64,000 nt of DNA from Acidovorax radicis (GTDB taxonomy: Bacteria; Pseudomonadota; Gammaproteobacteria; Burkholderiales; Burkholderiaceae_C). Position 1 is the first letter of the stretch; the number at the start of each line of letters is the position of its first letter. Made by a program: the position numbers and the translations under genes. Location of the stretch: NCBI RefSeq assembly GCF_020510705.1, contig NZ_CP075184.1, forward strand, positions 1,798,001 to 1,862,000, in the 5' to 3' direction. The notes under the pieces were generated by a model. It did not search any database and was not told where the DNA came from. It saw only the letters and a list, made by a program, of their open reading frames with translations. Shown piece after piece: positions 45,623 to 56,199 of the stretch.

Positions 45623-46519
45623 ATGTTCGTATCGCGTGGTCTTGTGGTGGGATTTACCGTGGCAGTGGCGGGGCTGATGCTCTCCGGTTGCGGAACCCGC
45701 ATGAGCAAGGCTCCTGTGGAAGACCGTGGCACCTCTGCATCGGCGTCAGCGCCTGCAGCCCAGCCCGGGGGGGTAGTAGGCGCGGCTATCAAGCCTTTGC
45801 CTGGCGCAGAGAATGCTGGCAAGCCCGGTTACTACACGGTCAAGCCCGGAGATACCCTGATTCGCATCGGGCTCGAGTCTGGCCAAAGCTGGAAAGACAT
45901 TGCCCGCTGGAACAATCTCGAAAATGCCAACCTCATCGAGGTCGGGCAAGTACTGCGTGTTGCACAGCCTTTGGCTCCTTCCCAGGCTGTGGCTTCGGAC
46001 ACTGGTGTGGTGACCCGACCCGTCACTTCTTCTGCGCTGGCGCCTATCGCACCAGCCAGCACTCCAAAGCCTGCGGCCCCGGCTGCATCAAGCACGGTAG
46101 TTGCCGTGGCTCCGGCAACACCCGCGCCAGCCCCAGCCCCCGCTGGCGAAGACGATATGGCGTTTATCTGGCCTGCATCGGGTTCGTTGATCGCAGGGTT
46201 TGATGAAGCTCGGAATAAGGGCTACGACATTGCTGGCAAGGCGGGTGAGCCGGTGCTTGCAGCCGCTGAGGGGCGGGTGGTTTATGCCGGTGCTGGTCTG
46301 CGCGGTTATGGCAATCTGGTCATCCTCAAGCACAACAACACATTCTTGACGGCTTACGCGCACAACCAGACCCTGCTGGTCAAGGAAGATCAGGCTGTGC
46401 GCAAGGGGCAAAAGATCGCGGAGATGGGTAATACCGATGCCGATCGCGTCAAGCTGCATTTCGAGATTCGCCGGCAGGGTAAGCCCGTTGATCCTTCGCG
46501 CTATTTGCCGGTGCGTTGA
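45623..46519 (+). CDS. nlpD: NlpD-like lipoprotein (LysM plus LytM domains)
   Basis: NlpD is an outer-membrane lipoprotein that activates a cell-wall amidase during division. The 298-residue protein has a lipobox (LMLSGCGTR, Cys about residue 23), a LysM peptidoglycan-binding domain (YYTVKPGDTLIRIGLESGQS), a Pro/Ala linker, and a C-terminal LytM/M23 domain (YDIAGKAGEPVLAAAEGRVV). The metal ligands are degenerate: Asn replaces the first His (EARNKGYDIA) and Lys the first His of HxH (VKLHFEIR). It is thus an activator and not itself a peptidase. AAGGGA precedes the ATG. Confidence 0.93.
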   Translation: MFVSRGLVVGFTVAVAGLMLSGCGTRMSKAPVEDRGTSASASAPAAQPGGVVGAAIKPLPGAENAGKPGYYTVKPGDTLIRIGLESGQSWKDIARWNNLENANLIEVGQVLRVAQPLAPSQAVASDTGVVTRPVTSSALAPIAPASTPKPAAPAASSTVVAVAPATPAPAPAPAGEDDMAFIWPASGSLIAGFDEARNKGYDIAGKAGEPVLAAAEGRVVYAGAGLRGYGNLVILKHNNTFLTAYAHNQTLLVKEDQAVRKGQKIAEMGNTDADRVKLHFEIRRQGKPVDPSRYLPVR

Positions 46520-46524
46520 ACACG

Positions 46525-47562
46525 ATGTTGGCAATCCCGACGGAGGTCGAGTCCGGTAGCGCCGGCCTGCCCTCCGGTGCGGGTGATGATCTGCTTGCTG
46601 ATGAGTCGGAGGCGCTGGTTGACTCGGGCAGTGAACTGCGCCCCATGCAGGTGGGGGCGGATCAACACTCCGCCAGGCTGGACAAAGCGCTGGTGGAGCT
46701 GGTTCCCGAGTTTTCTCGCAGCTATTTGCAGCAGTTGCTGGCGCAGGGGCTGGTCAGCCTCAATGACAAGCCGGTTCTCAAAGCCGCTACACGCGTCAAG
46801 GCGGGAGACCGCTTGGTGCTGGAAATGCGGCCCACGCTGCAGAGTCAGGCGTTCCGCCCTGAGCCGATGGACATCGACGTGGTGTATGAGGACGCGTATC
46901 TGCTGATTGTGAACAAGCCTGCAGGTTTGGTGGTGCATCCGGCTCCTGGCAACTGGAGTGGGACGCTGCTCAATGGTTTGCTCGCTCGTGATGAAAAGGC
47001 GTTGCAGGTTCCACGCGCTGGCATTGTTCATCGGCTGGACAAGGACACCAGTGGCTTGATGGTTGTCGCAAGGGATCGCGCCACGATGGATGCTTTGGTT
47101 GCGTTGATCGCAGAGCGCAAGGTCAAACGCCAGTACCTTGCCCTGGCCCACGGTGCCTGGACTGGCCCCAAGAGTCGCTCTGTTGGTGCCCCCATCGGTC
47201 GAGATCCACGCAACCGGCTTCGAATGGCGGTGGTGGACTTGGCCCTTTATGCCGGCAAGGCAGCACGGACCGATGTTTTGTGCATGGATAGCACTGCACT
47301 GGGCTGCTGGGTGCAATGCACCTTGCACACGGGGCGGACCCATCAGATACGGGTGCACATGGCATCGCTCAAGCATCCGCTCGTCGGGGACGCTTTGTAC
47401 GGTGGTGCCCCGGTGGGGGTGATGAATCGCCAAGCCTTGCATGCTTATCGGTTGGCGTTCGTGCATCCCATGAGCGGCGAAGCGCTGGAGTTTCATTCGC
47501 CAGCACCTGATGACATGCAGCAAACACTGTCGTCCTGGGGGCTGGGATACAATGAGCCCTGA
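46525..47562 (+). CDS. rluD: RluD-type 23S rRNA pseudouridine synthase
   Basis: The enzyme isomerises uridines in 23S rRNA helix 69. The 345-residue protein has an S4 RNA-binding domain (RLDKALVELVPEFSRSYLQQ) after a 45-residue acidic N-terminal stretch, then the catalytic domain with GIVHRLDKDTSGLMVVARD (catalytic Asp) and TGRTHQIRVHMAS. Start: ATG 46525 six bases after the nlpD stop; a TTG at 46516 overlapping it is also possible. It takes the place where rpoS follows nlpD in many relatives. Confidence 0.88.
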   Translation: MLAIPTEVESGSAGLPSGAGDDLLADESEALVDSGSELRPMQVGADQHSARLDKALVELVPEFSRSYLQQLLAQGLVSLNDKPVLKAATRVKAGDRLVLEMRPTLQSQAFRPEPMDIDVVYEDAYLLIVNKPAGLVVHPAPGNWSGTLLNGLLARDEKALQVPRAGIVHRLDKDTSGLMVVARDRATMDALVALIAERKVKRQYLALAHGAWTGPKSRSVGAPIGRDPRNRLRMAVVDLALYAGKAARTDVLCMDSTALGCWVQCTLHTGRTHQIRVHMASLKHPLVGDALYGGAPVGVMNRQALHAYRLAFVHPMSGEALEFHSPAPDDMQQTLSSWGLGYNEP

Positions 47563-47707
47563 CGGCCTTATCGGCCCCAGCCCGAAGACGGAATCCCGCC
47601 GGGCTCTTGCTTTGCTCTAGCTTTCTTGCGCAGAGCTATTTATTGCCCCCTGCTGTTGATGTGACACCCGTTGCAACGCGTGGCACTTTTCCAGGAATCG
47701 CTTAACC

Positions 47708-48439
47708 ATGAACACGGTGGATGCCAAAAGGGTCCTCGAGACTGCGTTGATCTGTGCGCCGCAGCCTGTGCCGTTGCGGGAGTTGCGGGTGCTGTTCAGC
47801 GACGCGCTGGGCTCTGACACTCTTAAAAATCTCTTGCTGGAGTTGCAATTCGACTGGGCGCAACGGGGTGTGGAGTTGGTTCAGGTGGCGACGGGTTGGC
47901 GTTTTCAGAGCCGTCCAGAAATGCGGGAATATCTCGACAGGCTGCATCCAGAGAAGCCGCCGCGTTACACGCGAGCAACGATGGAGACTTTGGCCATCAT
48001 TGCCTATCGCCAGCCAGTGACACGTGGTGATATTGAAGACATTCGGGGGGTGACGGTCAATAGCCTGATCATCAAGCAATTGGAAGATCGGGGCTGGGTG
48101 GAAGTTATCGGACACAGGGAGGCCGTAGGGCGTCCTGCGCTGTTTGCGACGACCCGCCAGTTTTTGGACGATATGGGACTGCAGTCGCTGGATCAATTAC
48201 CGGTGCTTGACGATCCCTCGGGCAATGCGAATGTGCTAGAGGCCATGGCCGCCGTCGCACAGGGTGTGATTGAGTCGGGGTTTGACGCCGCTGAGCCTGT
48301 GGCTGAGCCACCGCAAGCCGCTGGTTCCATTTCGGACCCTGCTCGTTTGCAGTCTATGAATGATTTTTTTCAGAACACGGAGATCAATCTCCGTGACGAT
48401 CATGGTGATACCCCGGGTGGTATCCAGGGAAACACTTGA
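47708..48439 (+). CDS. scpB: Segregation and condensation protein ScpB
   Basis: ScpB binds ScpA and SMC or MksB-type condensins in chromosome segregation. The 243-residue protein shows the tandem winged-helix pattern of the family: [20 protein letters not shown], then [20 protein letters not shown] and [20 protein letters not shown], then [20 protein letters not shown]. The C-terminal 60 residues are acidic and variable. No scpA is adjacent, unlike in many genomes. Its stop overlaps the next start (TGATG). Confidence 0.92.
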   Translation: MNTVDAKRVLETALICAPQPVPLRELRVLFSDALGSDTLKNLLLELQFDWAQRGVELVQVATGWRFQSRPEMREYLDRLHPEKPPRYTRATMETLAIIAYRQPVTRGDIEDIRGVTVNSLIIKQLEDRGWVEVIGHREAVGRPALFATTRQFLDDMGLQSLDQLPVLDDPSGNANVLEAMAAVAQGVIESGFDAAEPVAEPPQAAGSISDPARLQSMNDFFQNTEINLRDDHGDTPGGIQGNT

Positions 48440-49995
48440 TGAATGATTCGACCCTCGAAAATCCGGACGCAGTGCCGGATGCAGATGTAGCTGACACGCC
48501 TGCGATTGCCAAAAAACCGGCAGCCAAGCGCGCTCCGCGTAAGAAGCCGGCACCTGCTACCGACGTGATGGTTGTGGCGGCTGTTGCGACGGCATCGGAT
48601 GTGGATGCTCCAGCGCTGAAGCCCGAAGTTCCCTCCGCCACAGACCTGGTGATGAAGGCTGCACCTGCGGTCGCACAAGTGGATGATTCCGATGCCGGAA
48701 TCCAGGCCTCGCAAGGCGAGCGACGGGTTCGGGGCGATTCTCGGGCGCGACAGGCGCGCCCCGACGTTGCGGGTCGCGACAAGGGCAGGGTGCCGTTGGT
48801 GGTGGACGGTTATCAATTTGAAGACGTGGTATCTGGCCGTTTCGATGAAGAGGACGCATCGGCAGAGGCGGTGTCCTCCAAGCGGGTGTTGTTGCCCCAG
48901 GTGGAGACTCCAAAATTGCACAAAGTACTTGCCCAGGCCGGACTGGGCTCGCGACTGGAGATGGAGCAGCTCATTCTTGAAGGGCGTATTTCCGTGAACA
49001 ATGAGCCGGCCCATATTGGTCAGCGCATTCAGTTTGGAGATCAGGTCAAGGTCAATGGAAAGCCTATCCGTTACCGTATTGATCCCCCGCCCGCGCGTGT
49101 CATCGCCTACCACAAGCCCGTGGGTGAAGTCGTAACGCATGACGATCCACAAAACAGGCCCACTGTTTTTCGTAAGCTGCCCCGGCTGATCCAGGGCAAG
49201 TGGCAGTCTGTGGGGCGGCTGGACCTGAATACCGAGGGGCTGCTGTTGTTCACCAGCTCTGGTGAGTTGGCTAACAAGCTGATGCATCCCCGCTTCGGCC
49301 TTGAGCGCGAATATGCAGTCCGTGTATTGGGTGCGCTTAGCAACGAAGAAAAGCAGAAATTATTGGATGGTGTGCGGCTTGACGATGGAATGGCCTCGTT
49401 CGGGTCGATCGAAGATGGTGGTGGCGAGGGATCCAACTGCTGGTATCGGGTCACGATTTCCGAAGGCCGTAACCGCGAAGTGCGTCGCATGCTCGAATCG
49501 GTGGGGCATGCAGTCAGTCGGTTGATTCGCATCCGCTACGGCGCCATGGTGCTTCCGAGGGGGCTTAAGCGTGGGGCTTGGATGGAGCTCGATGAGGGCG
49601 ATATTCGAGCACTCGTTCAGGCTGCAGGCGCAGGGCGGTCCGAGTCCGTTGACGGTGCGGCGGATGGCCGCCCCGAAGCTGCAAGCCGTGGTGGCAATCA
49701 GCGTAACAGGGGGCGCAGTGGCCCGAGGGTGGGTGATGGACCGCGCCGCGACATGTCACAGGGCGGGGCGCCTGGTGGTGGTCCCCGCAACCCACAGCCA
49801 CGACGAGATGGCTCCAGGGCCGGGCAGGGTGCACGTGGCAATAATTCCGAAGGTGGCGATCGCCAGCGGGGCGCAGCCCAGCCTGATCCGATGAAAACGT
49901 CGGTGGGCTATATCGGCATGGATAGTTTGTCGCGGCAACGCCAGGATAAGCGTCGGCCAGGCGGCGGTGGCCCTCGGCGCAGTGGTGGGCGCTAA
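48439..49995 (+). CDS. rluB: 23S rRNA pseudouridine(2605) synthase RluB, extended
   Basis: RluB makes pseudouridine 2605 in 23S rRNA. The 518-residue protein is nearly twice E. coli RluB (291). The core has an S4 domain (about 155-205, HKVLAQAGLGSRLEMEQLIL) and the RsuA-type catalytic part (VGRLDLNTEGLLLFTSSGEL with its Asp). An Ala/Lys/Pro-rich N-terminal tail (AKKPAAKRAPRKKPAPATDV) and a Gly/Arg/Asn/Gln-rich C-terminal tail (RRDGSRAGQGARGNNSEGGD) flank it, both likely disordered and RNA-binding. The ATG overlaps scpB by one base. Confidence 0.92.
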   Translation: MNDSTLENPDAVPDADVADTPAIAKKPAAKRAPRKKPAPATDVMVVAAVATASDVDAPALKPEVPSATDLVMKAAPAVAQVDDSDAGIQASQGERRVRGDSRARQARPDVAGRDKGRVPLVVDGYQFEDVVSGRFDEEDASAEAVSSKRVLLPQVETPKLHKVLAQAGLGSRLEMEQLILEGRISVNNEPAHIGQRIQFGDQVKVNGKPIRYRIDPPPARVIAYHKPVGEVVTHDDPQNRPTVFRKLPRLIQGKWQSVGRLDLNTEGLLLFTSSGELANKLMHPRFGLEREYAVRVLGALSNEEKQKLLDGVRLDDGMASFGSIEDGGGEGSNCWYRVTISEGRNREVRRMLESVGHAVSRLIRIRYGAMVLPRGLKRGAWMELDEGDIRALVQAAGAGRSESVDGAADGRPEAASRGGNQRNRGRSGPRVGDGPRRDMSQGGAPGGGPRNPQPRRDGSRAGQGARGNNSEGGDRQRGAAQPDPMKTSVGYIGMDSLSRQRQDKRRPGGGGPRRSGGR

Positions 49996-50085
49996 GCTTG
50001 CGAAGGGCCTTCCCCGGTTAGAATCGAGGGCTTTGTCCGGTGGGCAAACGAATCACAGCAACATTATTCATTCAGGAAAATCAAC

Positions 50086-50511
50086 ATGGCTATCGAACGC
50101 ACTCTCTCCATCATCAAGCCTGACGCAGTGGCCAAGAATGTCATCGGTCAGATCTACGCACGCTTTGAAGCGGCGGGGCTTAAGGTTGTGGCTGCGCGCA
50201 TGGCGCATCTGTCACGCCTGGAAGCCGAGCAGTTCTACGCTGTGCACAAGGCGCGCCCTTTCTTTAAGGATCTTGTGGATTTCATGATCTCCGGTCCCGT
50301 GATGATCCAGGCCCTGGAAGGTGAAAACGCAATTTTGAAGAACCGTGAGCTGATGGGTGCCACGGACCCCAAGAAGGCAGATGCAGGCACTATCCGCGCC
50401 GACTTCGCTGACAGCATCGATGCCAACGCAGTGCACGGCTCCGACGCCGCTGAAACTGCCCAGGCAGAAATTGCCTTCTTCTTCCCTGGCCTGAACATCT
50501 ACTCGCGCTGA
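50086..50511 (+). CDS. ndk: Nucleoside-diphosphate kinase
   Basis: Ndk balances NTP pools by moving phosphate from ATP to other NDPs via a phosphohistidine. The 141-residue protein has [40 protein letters not shown], and the catalytic His in [23 protein letters not shown] (50019-50024) upstream is a possible -10 box with TTGCGA 15 bases before it. AGGAAAATCAAC precedes the ATG. Confidence 0.96.
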   Translation: MAIERTLSIIKPDAVAKNVIGQIYARFEAAGLKVVAARMAHLSRLEAEQFYAVHKARPFFKDLVDFMISGPVMIQALEGENAILKNRELMGATDPKKADAGTIRADFADSIDANAVHGSDAAETAQAEIAFFFPGLNIYSR

Positions 50512-50598
50512 TATGGCGGTCCCCATGCCCGTTCCCGCAATCGTGGGATGCCTGCGTCATGGGGGTGAGTGCGCTTCGCTCGTCGAAAGGTCGGATTC

Positions 50599-51711
50599 AT
50601 GAGCACCAATCTGCTTGAGTTCGACTTGGATGGGCTGGCAGCTTTCTGCGAGCAGTTGGGTGAAAAGCGGTTTCGCGCGACCCAACTGTTTCGCTGGATT
50701 CATCAACGCGGCGCCAGCGACTTTGATGCAATGAGCGATCTGGCCAAGGCACTGCGTGACAAGCTCAAAGGTTGCGCCAAAGTCGAGGCCCTGACGGTCA
50801 TCTCCGAGCATGTGTCTTCAGACGGCACGGTGAAGTGGTTGTTTGACGTAGGCGGTGGCAATGCTGTTGAAGCGGTGTTCATCCCGGAAGATGATCGCGG
50901 CACACTTTGTGTTTCGTCCCAAGCTGGATGTGCGGTGGGTTGCCGCTTTTGTTCCACGGGGCACCAAGGCTTCAGCCGCAATTTGACCACTGGCGAGATC
51001 ATTGCCCAGTTGTGGTTTGCTGAACACACCCTACGCCAGCGTCTCAAGACAGAAGATCGCGTGATCTCGAACGTGGTCATGATGGGAATGGGGGAGCCCC
51101 TCCAAAACTATGCCGCTCTGATTCCAGCGTTGCATGTGATGCTGGATGACCATGGCTATGGTTTGTCACGTCGGCGCGTGACCGTTTCGACATCGGGTGT
51201 AGTCCCTATGATCGACCGTCTTGCGCAAGACTGCCCTGTGGCTTTGGCTGTTTCTTTGCATGCACCAAATGATCCGCTGCGTGACAATCTGGTGCCGCTT
51301 AACCGCAAGTATCCAATAGACGAGTTGTTGGAGGCTTGTAAGCGTTATCTGGCTCATGCGCCCAGGGACTTCATCACGTTTGAATACTGCATGCTCGATG
51401 GGGTCAATGACCAACTGGAGCACGCACAGCAACTGATCGAGTTGGTTAGGCGTTCGGGCATTCGCTGCAAATTCAATTTGATTCCCTTCAACCCGTTTCC
51501 CGCATCAGGACTGTTGCGATCAACGCAGAAACAAGTCTTGGCTTTTGCCAAGATTTTGAGTGATGCGGGCATTGTCACAACAGTGCGTAAGACCCGCGGG
51601 GATGATATTGATGCGGCATGCGGGCAGCTGGCGGGTGATGTCAAAGACCGTACCCGGGCTGCGGAGCGGATGGCAAAGCAGCGCACAATCGTGCTCAAAC
51701 CGGTGAATTGA
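50599..51711 (+). CDS. rlmN: 23S rRNA/tRNA (adenine-C2)-methyltransferase RlmN
   Basis: RlmN is a radical SAM enzyme that methylates A2503 of 23S rRNA and A37 of some tRNAs. The 370-residue protein has the cluster motif [11 protein letters not shown], the preceding VSSQAGC context, [18 protein letters not shown], and a C-terminal Cys ([12 protein letters not shown]) used in methyl transfer. The ATG at 50599 is preceded by CGAAAGGTCGG, and the family start [13 protein letters not shown] follows. It opens the conserved order rlmN-pilF-rodZ-ispG-hisS. Confidence 0.95.
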   Translation: MSTNLLEFDLDGLAAFCEQLGEKRFRATQLFRWIHQRGASDFDAMSDLAKALRDKLKGCAKVEALTVISEHVSSDGTVKWLFDVGGGNAVEAVFIPEDDRGTLCVSSQAGCAVGCRFCSTGHQGFSRNLTTGEIIAQLWFAEHTLRQRLKTEDRVISNVVMMGMGEPLQNYAALIPALHVMLDDHGYGLSRRRVTVSTSGVVPMIDRLAQDCPVALAVSLHAPNDPLRDNLVPLNRKYPIDELLEACKRYLAHAPRDFITFEYCMLDGVNDQLEHAQQLIELVRRSGIRCKFNLIPFNPFPASGLLRSTQKQVLAFAKILSDAGIVTTVRKTRGDDIDAACGQLAGDVKDRTRAAERMAKQRTIVLKPVN

Positions 51712-51744
51712 TCAGGTAATTGGCGCACTTCAAGGAGGCTCTAC

Positions 51745-52578
51745 ATGGTGGGATTGGTTGAACGCTGGCGGCATTTGGGCCGCTGGACATTCATGGCATG
51801 TAGTGCAGTGGTCTGCATCTCCGCGCTCCACGGTTGTGCTACTAACAGTTCCACTGCTGTAAGCGATGCAGATGCTGGATTGGTCACTCCATCCGATGAG
51901 CCGGAGACCCGGCGGCGTGCCCGTATCCGGCTGGAGCTTGCTGCGAACTATTTTGATATGGGGCAGACGGCGGTTGCTCTGGATGAGGTCAAACAGGCCA
52001 TTGTTGCAGACCCGTCCTATGCCGATGCCTTCAATCTCCGTGGGCTTATCTACATGCGGCTCGGTGATTTCCCACAAGCGGAAGATAGCTTTCGCCGCGC
52101 ACTAGCGTTGCGTGGAGGGGATCCCAACCTGCTGCATAACTATGGCTGGTTACTTTGTCAGCAGAAAAAATACGCAGAGGCTGATCAGTTTTTTGATCGG
52201 GCTATTGCGAGTCCCACCTATACAGCCCGTAGCAAAACATTGATGGCGCGTGGCTTGTGTCAATCGAGTGCTGGTCAATATGCCGAAGCTGAGCAGTCAT
52301 TTTTGAAGGCGTACGAACTTGATGCCTCCAATCCGTTTGTTGGCTATCACCTCTCGGCACTTTTAATGCGTCGCAATGAAATGACGCGGGCACAATTTTA
52401 TATTCGACGCCTGAACAATAGCGAATTTGCGAATGCAGAGTCGTTGTGGTTGGGTGTCAAGGTGGAGCGTGCTTTGGGGGATTCTGTGGCAATGAGGCAG
52501 CTGGCAGGCCAGTTGCGCAAGCGCTTTCCGGATTCGCGAGAACTCGGCGCATATGAACGCGGGGCTTTTAATGAGTGA
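51745..52578 (+). CDS. pilF: Type IV pilus biogenesis/stability lipoprotein PilF (PilW)
   Basis: PilF/PilW is an outer-membrane lipoprotein needed for secretin assembly of type IV pili. The 277-residue protein has a lipobox near SALHGCATN and six tetratricopeptide repeats (RIRLELAANYFDMGQTAVAL, NLRGLIYMRLGDFPQAEDSF, SKTLMARGLCQSSAGQYAEA). AAGGAGG precedes the ATG. Its end overlaps the rodZ-like start by 8 bases. The presence of the gene suggests the organism makes type IV pili. Confidence 0.9.
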   Translation: MVGLVERWRHLGRWTFMACSAVVCISALHGCATNSSTAVSDADAGLVTPSDEPETRRRARIRLELAANYFDMGQTAVALDEVKQAIVADPSYADAFNLRGLIYMRLGDFPQAEDSFRRALALRGGDPNLLHNYGWLLCQQKKYAEADQFFDRAIASPTYTARSKTLMARGLCQSSAGQYAEAEQSFLKAYELDASNPFVGYHLSALLMRRNEMTRAQFYIRRLNNSEFANAESLWLGVKVERALGDSVAMRQLAGQLRKRFPDSRELGAYERGAFNE

Positions 52579-53497
52579 GGTTGTGGATAACGGAGCCACC
52601 GCAGGGGCATTGCTTCGCGAAGCTCGGCAGGCATGTGGAATGCATATTGCGGCTCTGGCCGTGGCTTTGAAAGTCCCGGTGAGTAAATTGGAGGCGCTGG
52701 AAGCAGACGACCATGCAGCGCTTCCGGATACCGTTTTTGTCAGGGCTCTGGCGGCCAGTGTTTGTCGGACGCTCAAGATAGATCCTGTTTTGATTCTTTC
52801 GCGGCTTCCGCAGAGTGAGAGCCCCAAGCTTTCGACAAACAGCGCGGGCTTGAATGCGCCTGTCAAAGGCAACTTTGGCAAGCATTCCGTGATGTCCTCC
52901 TCATCATTTTCGGGCTCCAGTTCATCATCCAAATCCTTCGTGCTTGTCGTGTTGGTTTTGTTGGTCGGCGCTATGGCTTTGTATTTCTATCCTCGCCACA
53001 CAGTGCAGGAGCAGAACGCTGCGGAAACGTCTAATCCGGTGGCTCCTGCAGCCCCCGTGAACGGCCTGTCGACGGATCCGGCATCTAACGCGGTCCCTCT
53101 TGCGGATCGACTCGCTTCCGACGTGGTTTCGGCGAATTCCACCCCTTCGATGGCGGCGGGTCCATACGTGCCTGCGTCGTCGGAGGCTGTTGCCGTTATC
53201 CCTGACGTTCCTGTTGCGCCTGCGGCGGGTGCCAGTGCTCCGCTAGTGCCCGTGGCGTCCGCTGGAGCGCTGGTATTGCGTGCCCGTAGTGAGTCATGGG
53301 TTCAGGTTCGCGATGGTGCGGGTGCTGTGGCCTTGCAACGAAATCTTGTCGCAGGCGAATCCGTTTCTGTGACCGCTCCGACGCCGCTGGCGGTGGTGAT
53401 CGGTCGTGCAGATGCCACAGAGGTTGTGGTCAAAGGCAAACCTTTTGATCTGGTGCCTGTGACGCGCGAGAACGTCGCTCGTTTTGAGGTGAAATAG
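52571..53497 (+). CDS. rodZ: RodZ-like cytoskeletal helix-turn-helix membrane protein
   Basis: RodZ links MreB to the membrane in cell-shape control. The 308-residue protein has an N-terminal helix-turn-helix ([40 protein letters not shown]), a Ser-rich linker, one membrane helix ([20 protein letters not shown], about 117-137), a Pro/Ala-rich periplasmic stretch and a C-terminal DUF4115 domain ([20 protein letters not shown]). ATG 52571 overlaps the pilF stop. The start of ispG (GTG) overlaps its TAG by one base. Confidence 0.88.
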   Translation: MSEVVDNGATAGALLREARQACGMHIAALAVALKVPVSKLEALEADDHAALPDTVFVRALAASVCRTLKIDPVLILSRLPQSESPKLSTNSAGLNAPVKGNFGKHSVMSSSSFSGSSSSSKSFVLVVLVLLVGAMALYFYPRHTVQEQNAAETSNPVAPAAPVNGLSTDPASNAVPLADRLASDVVSANSTPSMAAGPYVPASSEAVAVIPDVPVAPAAGASAPLVPVASAGALVLRARSESWVQVRDGAGAVALQRNLVAGESVSVTAPTPLAVVIGRADATEVVVKGKPFDLVPVTRENVARFEVK

Positions 53498-54777
53498 TGG
53501 GGAATACTGTGCATGAGTTCGGTCCTGTAGCAATCGCATCCCCCTTGCGTCACGTATCCCGTCAGGCAAAAATAGTCTGGGGATCTCGGGTCGTCACGGT
53601 GGGTGGTGACGCGCCTGTTCGCGTGCAATCGATGACCAACACCGATACGGTGGATGCGATTGGCACGGCTATCCAGGTAAAGGAACTGGCCCAGGCTGGT
53701 TCAGAGTTTGTGCGGATTACAGTCAATACGCCCGAAGCTGCCGCCGCGGTGCCTTATATCCGCGAACAACTGGACCGAATGGGTGAAAGTGTGCCCCTGG
53801 TGGGCGATTTCCATTACAACGGACATCGATTGCTCACAGACTTTCCTGATTGTGCGCAGGCGCTTTCCAAGTACCGAATCAATCCAGGCAATGTTGGCAA
53901 GGGTGACAAGCGGGATCGGCAGTTCGGTCAGATGATTGACGCTGCGATACGCTGGAACAAGGCGGTTCGCATCGGTGTGAATTGGGGCAGCTTGGATCAG
54001 GAACTCTTGGCGGGCTTAATGGACGTCAATAGTCGCCGTAGTGCGCCGTGGGAAGCGCGCCAGGTCATGTACGAAGCGCTGATCACATCGGCAATCGAAT
54101 CTGCACGCCAAGCTGAGAAGATGGGGCTGGATGGCAATCAGATCATTCTGTCGTGCAAGGTGAGCGGTGTTCAAGACTTGATATCGGTATATCGAGAATT
54201 GGCCCGTCGCTGCAATTACGCCCTGCACCTTGGTCTGACGGAAGCCGGCATGGGAACCAAGGGTACGGTTGCGTCTGCCGCCGCACTCTCTGTGCTTCTT
54301 CAAGAGGGAATCGGAGACACGATACGCGTCTCTTTAACCCCTCAGCCTGGGGAAGCGCGTACGCAGGAAGTAGTGGTTGCATCGGAGATTTTGCAGGCAT
54401 TGGGCCTGCGCGTTTTTGTGCCAAGCGTGACCGCTTGTCCTGGCTGTGGCCGCACTACCAGCACCACGTTTCAGGATCTGGCCAAGCAGATCGACGATTT
54501 TTTGCGCGCTCAGATGCCCGTATGGAGAGTCCGTTATCCAGGGGTTGAGAATCTGCGAGTGGCTGTCATGGGATGTATTGTCAATGGCCCTGGTGAAAGC
54601 AAACATGCAGATATTGGTATCAGTCTCCCAGGTACCGGGGAGGCGCCAGCTGCCCCCGTCTTTATTGACGGTGAAAAGGCGTTGACACTGCGCGGCGACA
54701 GCATTGCCGCCGAGTTCCATCAGATTGTCGAGCGGTACATTGAAAAGCGCTTTGGCGCCGGTGTTCCTGCTTCTTAA
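53497..54777 (+). CDS. ispG: (E)-4-hydroxy-3-methylbut-2-enyl-diphosphate synthase
   Basis: IspG is the penultimate enzyme of the MEP isoprenoid pathway, a 4Fe-4S protein. The 426-residue protein has the N-terminal TIM barrel ([40 protein letters not shown]) and C-terminal cluster Cys in [12 protein letters not shown] with a third Cys in [20 protein letters not shown]. The GTG at 53497 overlaps the rodZ stop and has GAGGTG upstream. It belongs to the rlmN-pilF-rodZ-ispG-hisS run. Confidence 0.96.
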   Translation: MGNTVHEFGPVAIASPLRHVSRQAKIVWGSRVVTVGGDAPVRVQSMTNTDTVDAIGTAIQVKELAQAGSEFVRITVNTPEAAAAVPYIREQLDRMGESVPLVGDFHYNGHRLLTDFPDCAQALSKYRINPGNVGKGDKRDRQFGQMIDAAIRWNKAVRIGVNWGSLDQELLAGLMDVNSRRSAPWEARQVMYEALITSAIESARQAEKMGLDGNQIILSCKVSGVQDLISVYRELARRCNYALHLGLTEAGMGTKGTVASAAALSVLLQEGIGDTIRVSLTPQPGEARTQEVVVASEILQALGLRVFVPSVTACPGCGRTTSTTFQDLAKQIDDFLRAQMPVWRVRYPGVENLRVAVMGCIVNGPGESKHADIGISLPGTGEAPAAPVFIDGEKALTLRGDSIAAEFHQIVERYIEKRFGAGVPAS

Positions 54778-54865
54778 TTAAGTGCACTTTTCGCTTTCTG
54801 TGCGTGTTTGCAGTAGCGAACGGACGTTGCATTCAAAAAATCTGCCTCTATAGAAAAGAAGAGCT

Positions 54866-56185
54866 GTGAGTCACGAAAAAAGCATTTCTTCCGCCAAACC
54901 AGAAAAACTGGTCGCAGTGAAGGGTATGAACGATATTTTGCCCCCCGAGTCTGCCCGCTGGGAGTGGCTGGAAGCCAAGGTGCGCGACCTGATGGCGCGC
55001 TACGCCTATCGCAATATCAGAACTCCCATCGTTGAGCCCACTCCTTTGTTTGTGCGCGGGCTGGGTGAGGTCACAGACATTGTTGAAAAAGAGATGTACT
55101 CATTCGAGGATCGTCTTAACGGAGAACTCCTGACGTTGCGACCTGAGGCTACTGCGGGTGTTGTGCGGGCGGCTGTCGAACATTCGATGCTCTACGACGG
55201 AGGCAAGCGTCTCTATTACATGGGTCCGATGTTTCGCCACGAACGTCCTCAGCGCGGTCGCTATCGGCAATTTCATCAGATCGGTGCGGAGGCCTTGGGT
55301 TTCCCGGGCGCAGAAGTCGATGCGGAATTGATCCTTCTTGCGAATGCTCTCTGGCGTGAGTTGGGCTTGGAAAATGTTCGTCTGGAGCTCAACAGTCTGG
55401 GTGAACCCAGTGAGCGCAAGACCCATCGTGCCGCATTGATTGCGTATTTTGAGCAGCATGTGGACTCGCTGGATGAAGAGGCTCGCCGACGTCTTCACAG
55501 CAATCCCCTGCGTATCCTGGATACAAAAAATCCCGCGATGCAGGCTCTGGTGGACGCAGCGCCCCGATTGATCGATTTTCTGGGCCCGCAGTCGTTGGCG
55601 CATTTCGAATCGGTGAAAACGATTCTGAACGCCAACGGAGTGGCATGGACAGTTAATCCCCGGCTTGTGCGGGGCATGGATTATTACAACCTGACAGTCT
55701 TTGAATTCGTCACCGATCAGCTAGGCTCGCAAGGCACTATTTGCGGGGGGGGGCGATACGACTATCTCGTCGAGCAGGTGGGGGGAAAGCCTTCACCCGC
55801 CGTGGGTTGGGCTCTTGGTGTGGAGCGAGTTCTTGAGTTGATCAATCAGCAAGACAATGTTGCGGTTGTTCCGGTGCCTGATGTGTACGCCGTCATTCCT
55901 TCTTCAGCGGCATTGCCTTTGGCGGTGTCAACCATTGAGCGCTTGCGGCAACGAGGCGTCAATGTTCAGATGCACGCTGCAACTTCAGCGGGCATGGGTA
56001 GCATGAAATCCCAGTTTAAGAAGGCAGATGCCAGTGGTGCCTTTTATGCGCTGGTATTTGGTGAAGATGAGGCATTGCGTGGCGCTGTCACGATCAAGTC
56101 ATTGCGCGATGGGAGTGGCACACAAGTGGAGCGATCGCTGGACGCCATTGCCGATTGGTCGAGCACCCTACAATCCACCCGCTAA
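54866..56185 (+). CDS. hisS: Histidine--tRNA ligase
   Basis: HisRS charges tRNA-His. The 439-residue class II synthetase has motif 1 around [20 protein letters not shown], motif 2 in [20 protein letters not shown], the HisA loop [15 protein letters not shown], motif 3 at [17 protein letters not shown] and a C-terminal anticodon-binding domain. The start is GTG with AAGAAGAG upstream. HisZ, a paralog without aminoacylation activity, lies at the right end of the window. Confidence 0.96.
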   Translation: MSHEKSISSAKPEKLVAVKGMNDILPPESARWEWLEAKVRDLMARYAYRNIRTPIVEPTPLFVRGLGEVTDIVEKEMYSFEDRLNGELLTLRPEATAGVVRAAVEHSMLYDGGKRLYYMGPMFRHERPQRGRYRQFHQIGAEALGFPGAEVDAELILLANALWRELGLENVRLELNSLGEPSERKTHRAALIAYFEQHVDSLDEEARRRLHSNPLRILDTKNPAMQALVDAAPRLIDFLGPQSLAHFESVKTILNANGVAWTVNPRLVRGMDYYNLTVFEFVTDQLGSQGTICGGGRYDYLVEQVGGKPSPAVGWALGVERVLELINQQDNVAVVPVPDVYAVIPSSAALPLAVSTIERLRQRGVNVQMHAATSAGMGSMKSQFKKADASGAFYALVFGEDEALRGAVTIKSLRDGSGTQVERSLDAIADWSSTLQSTR

Positions 56186-56199
56186 ACGGATCACATTTC

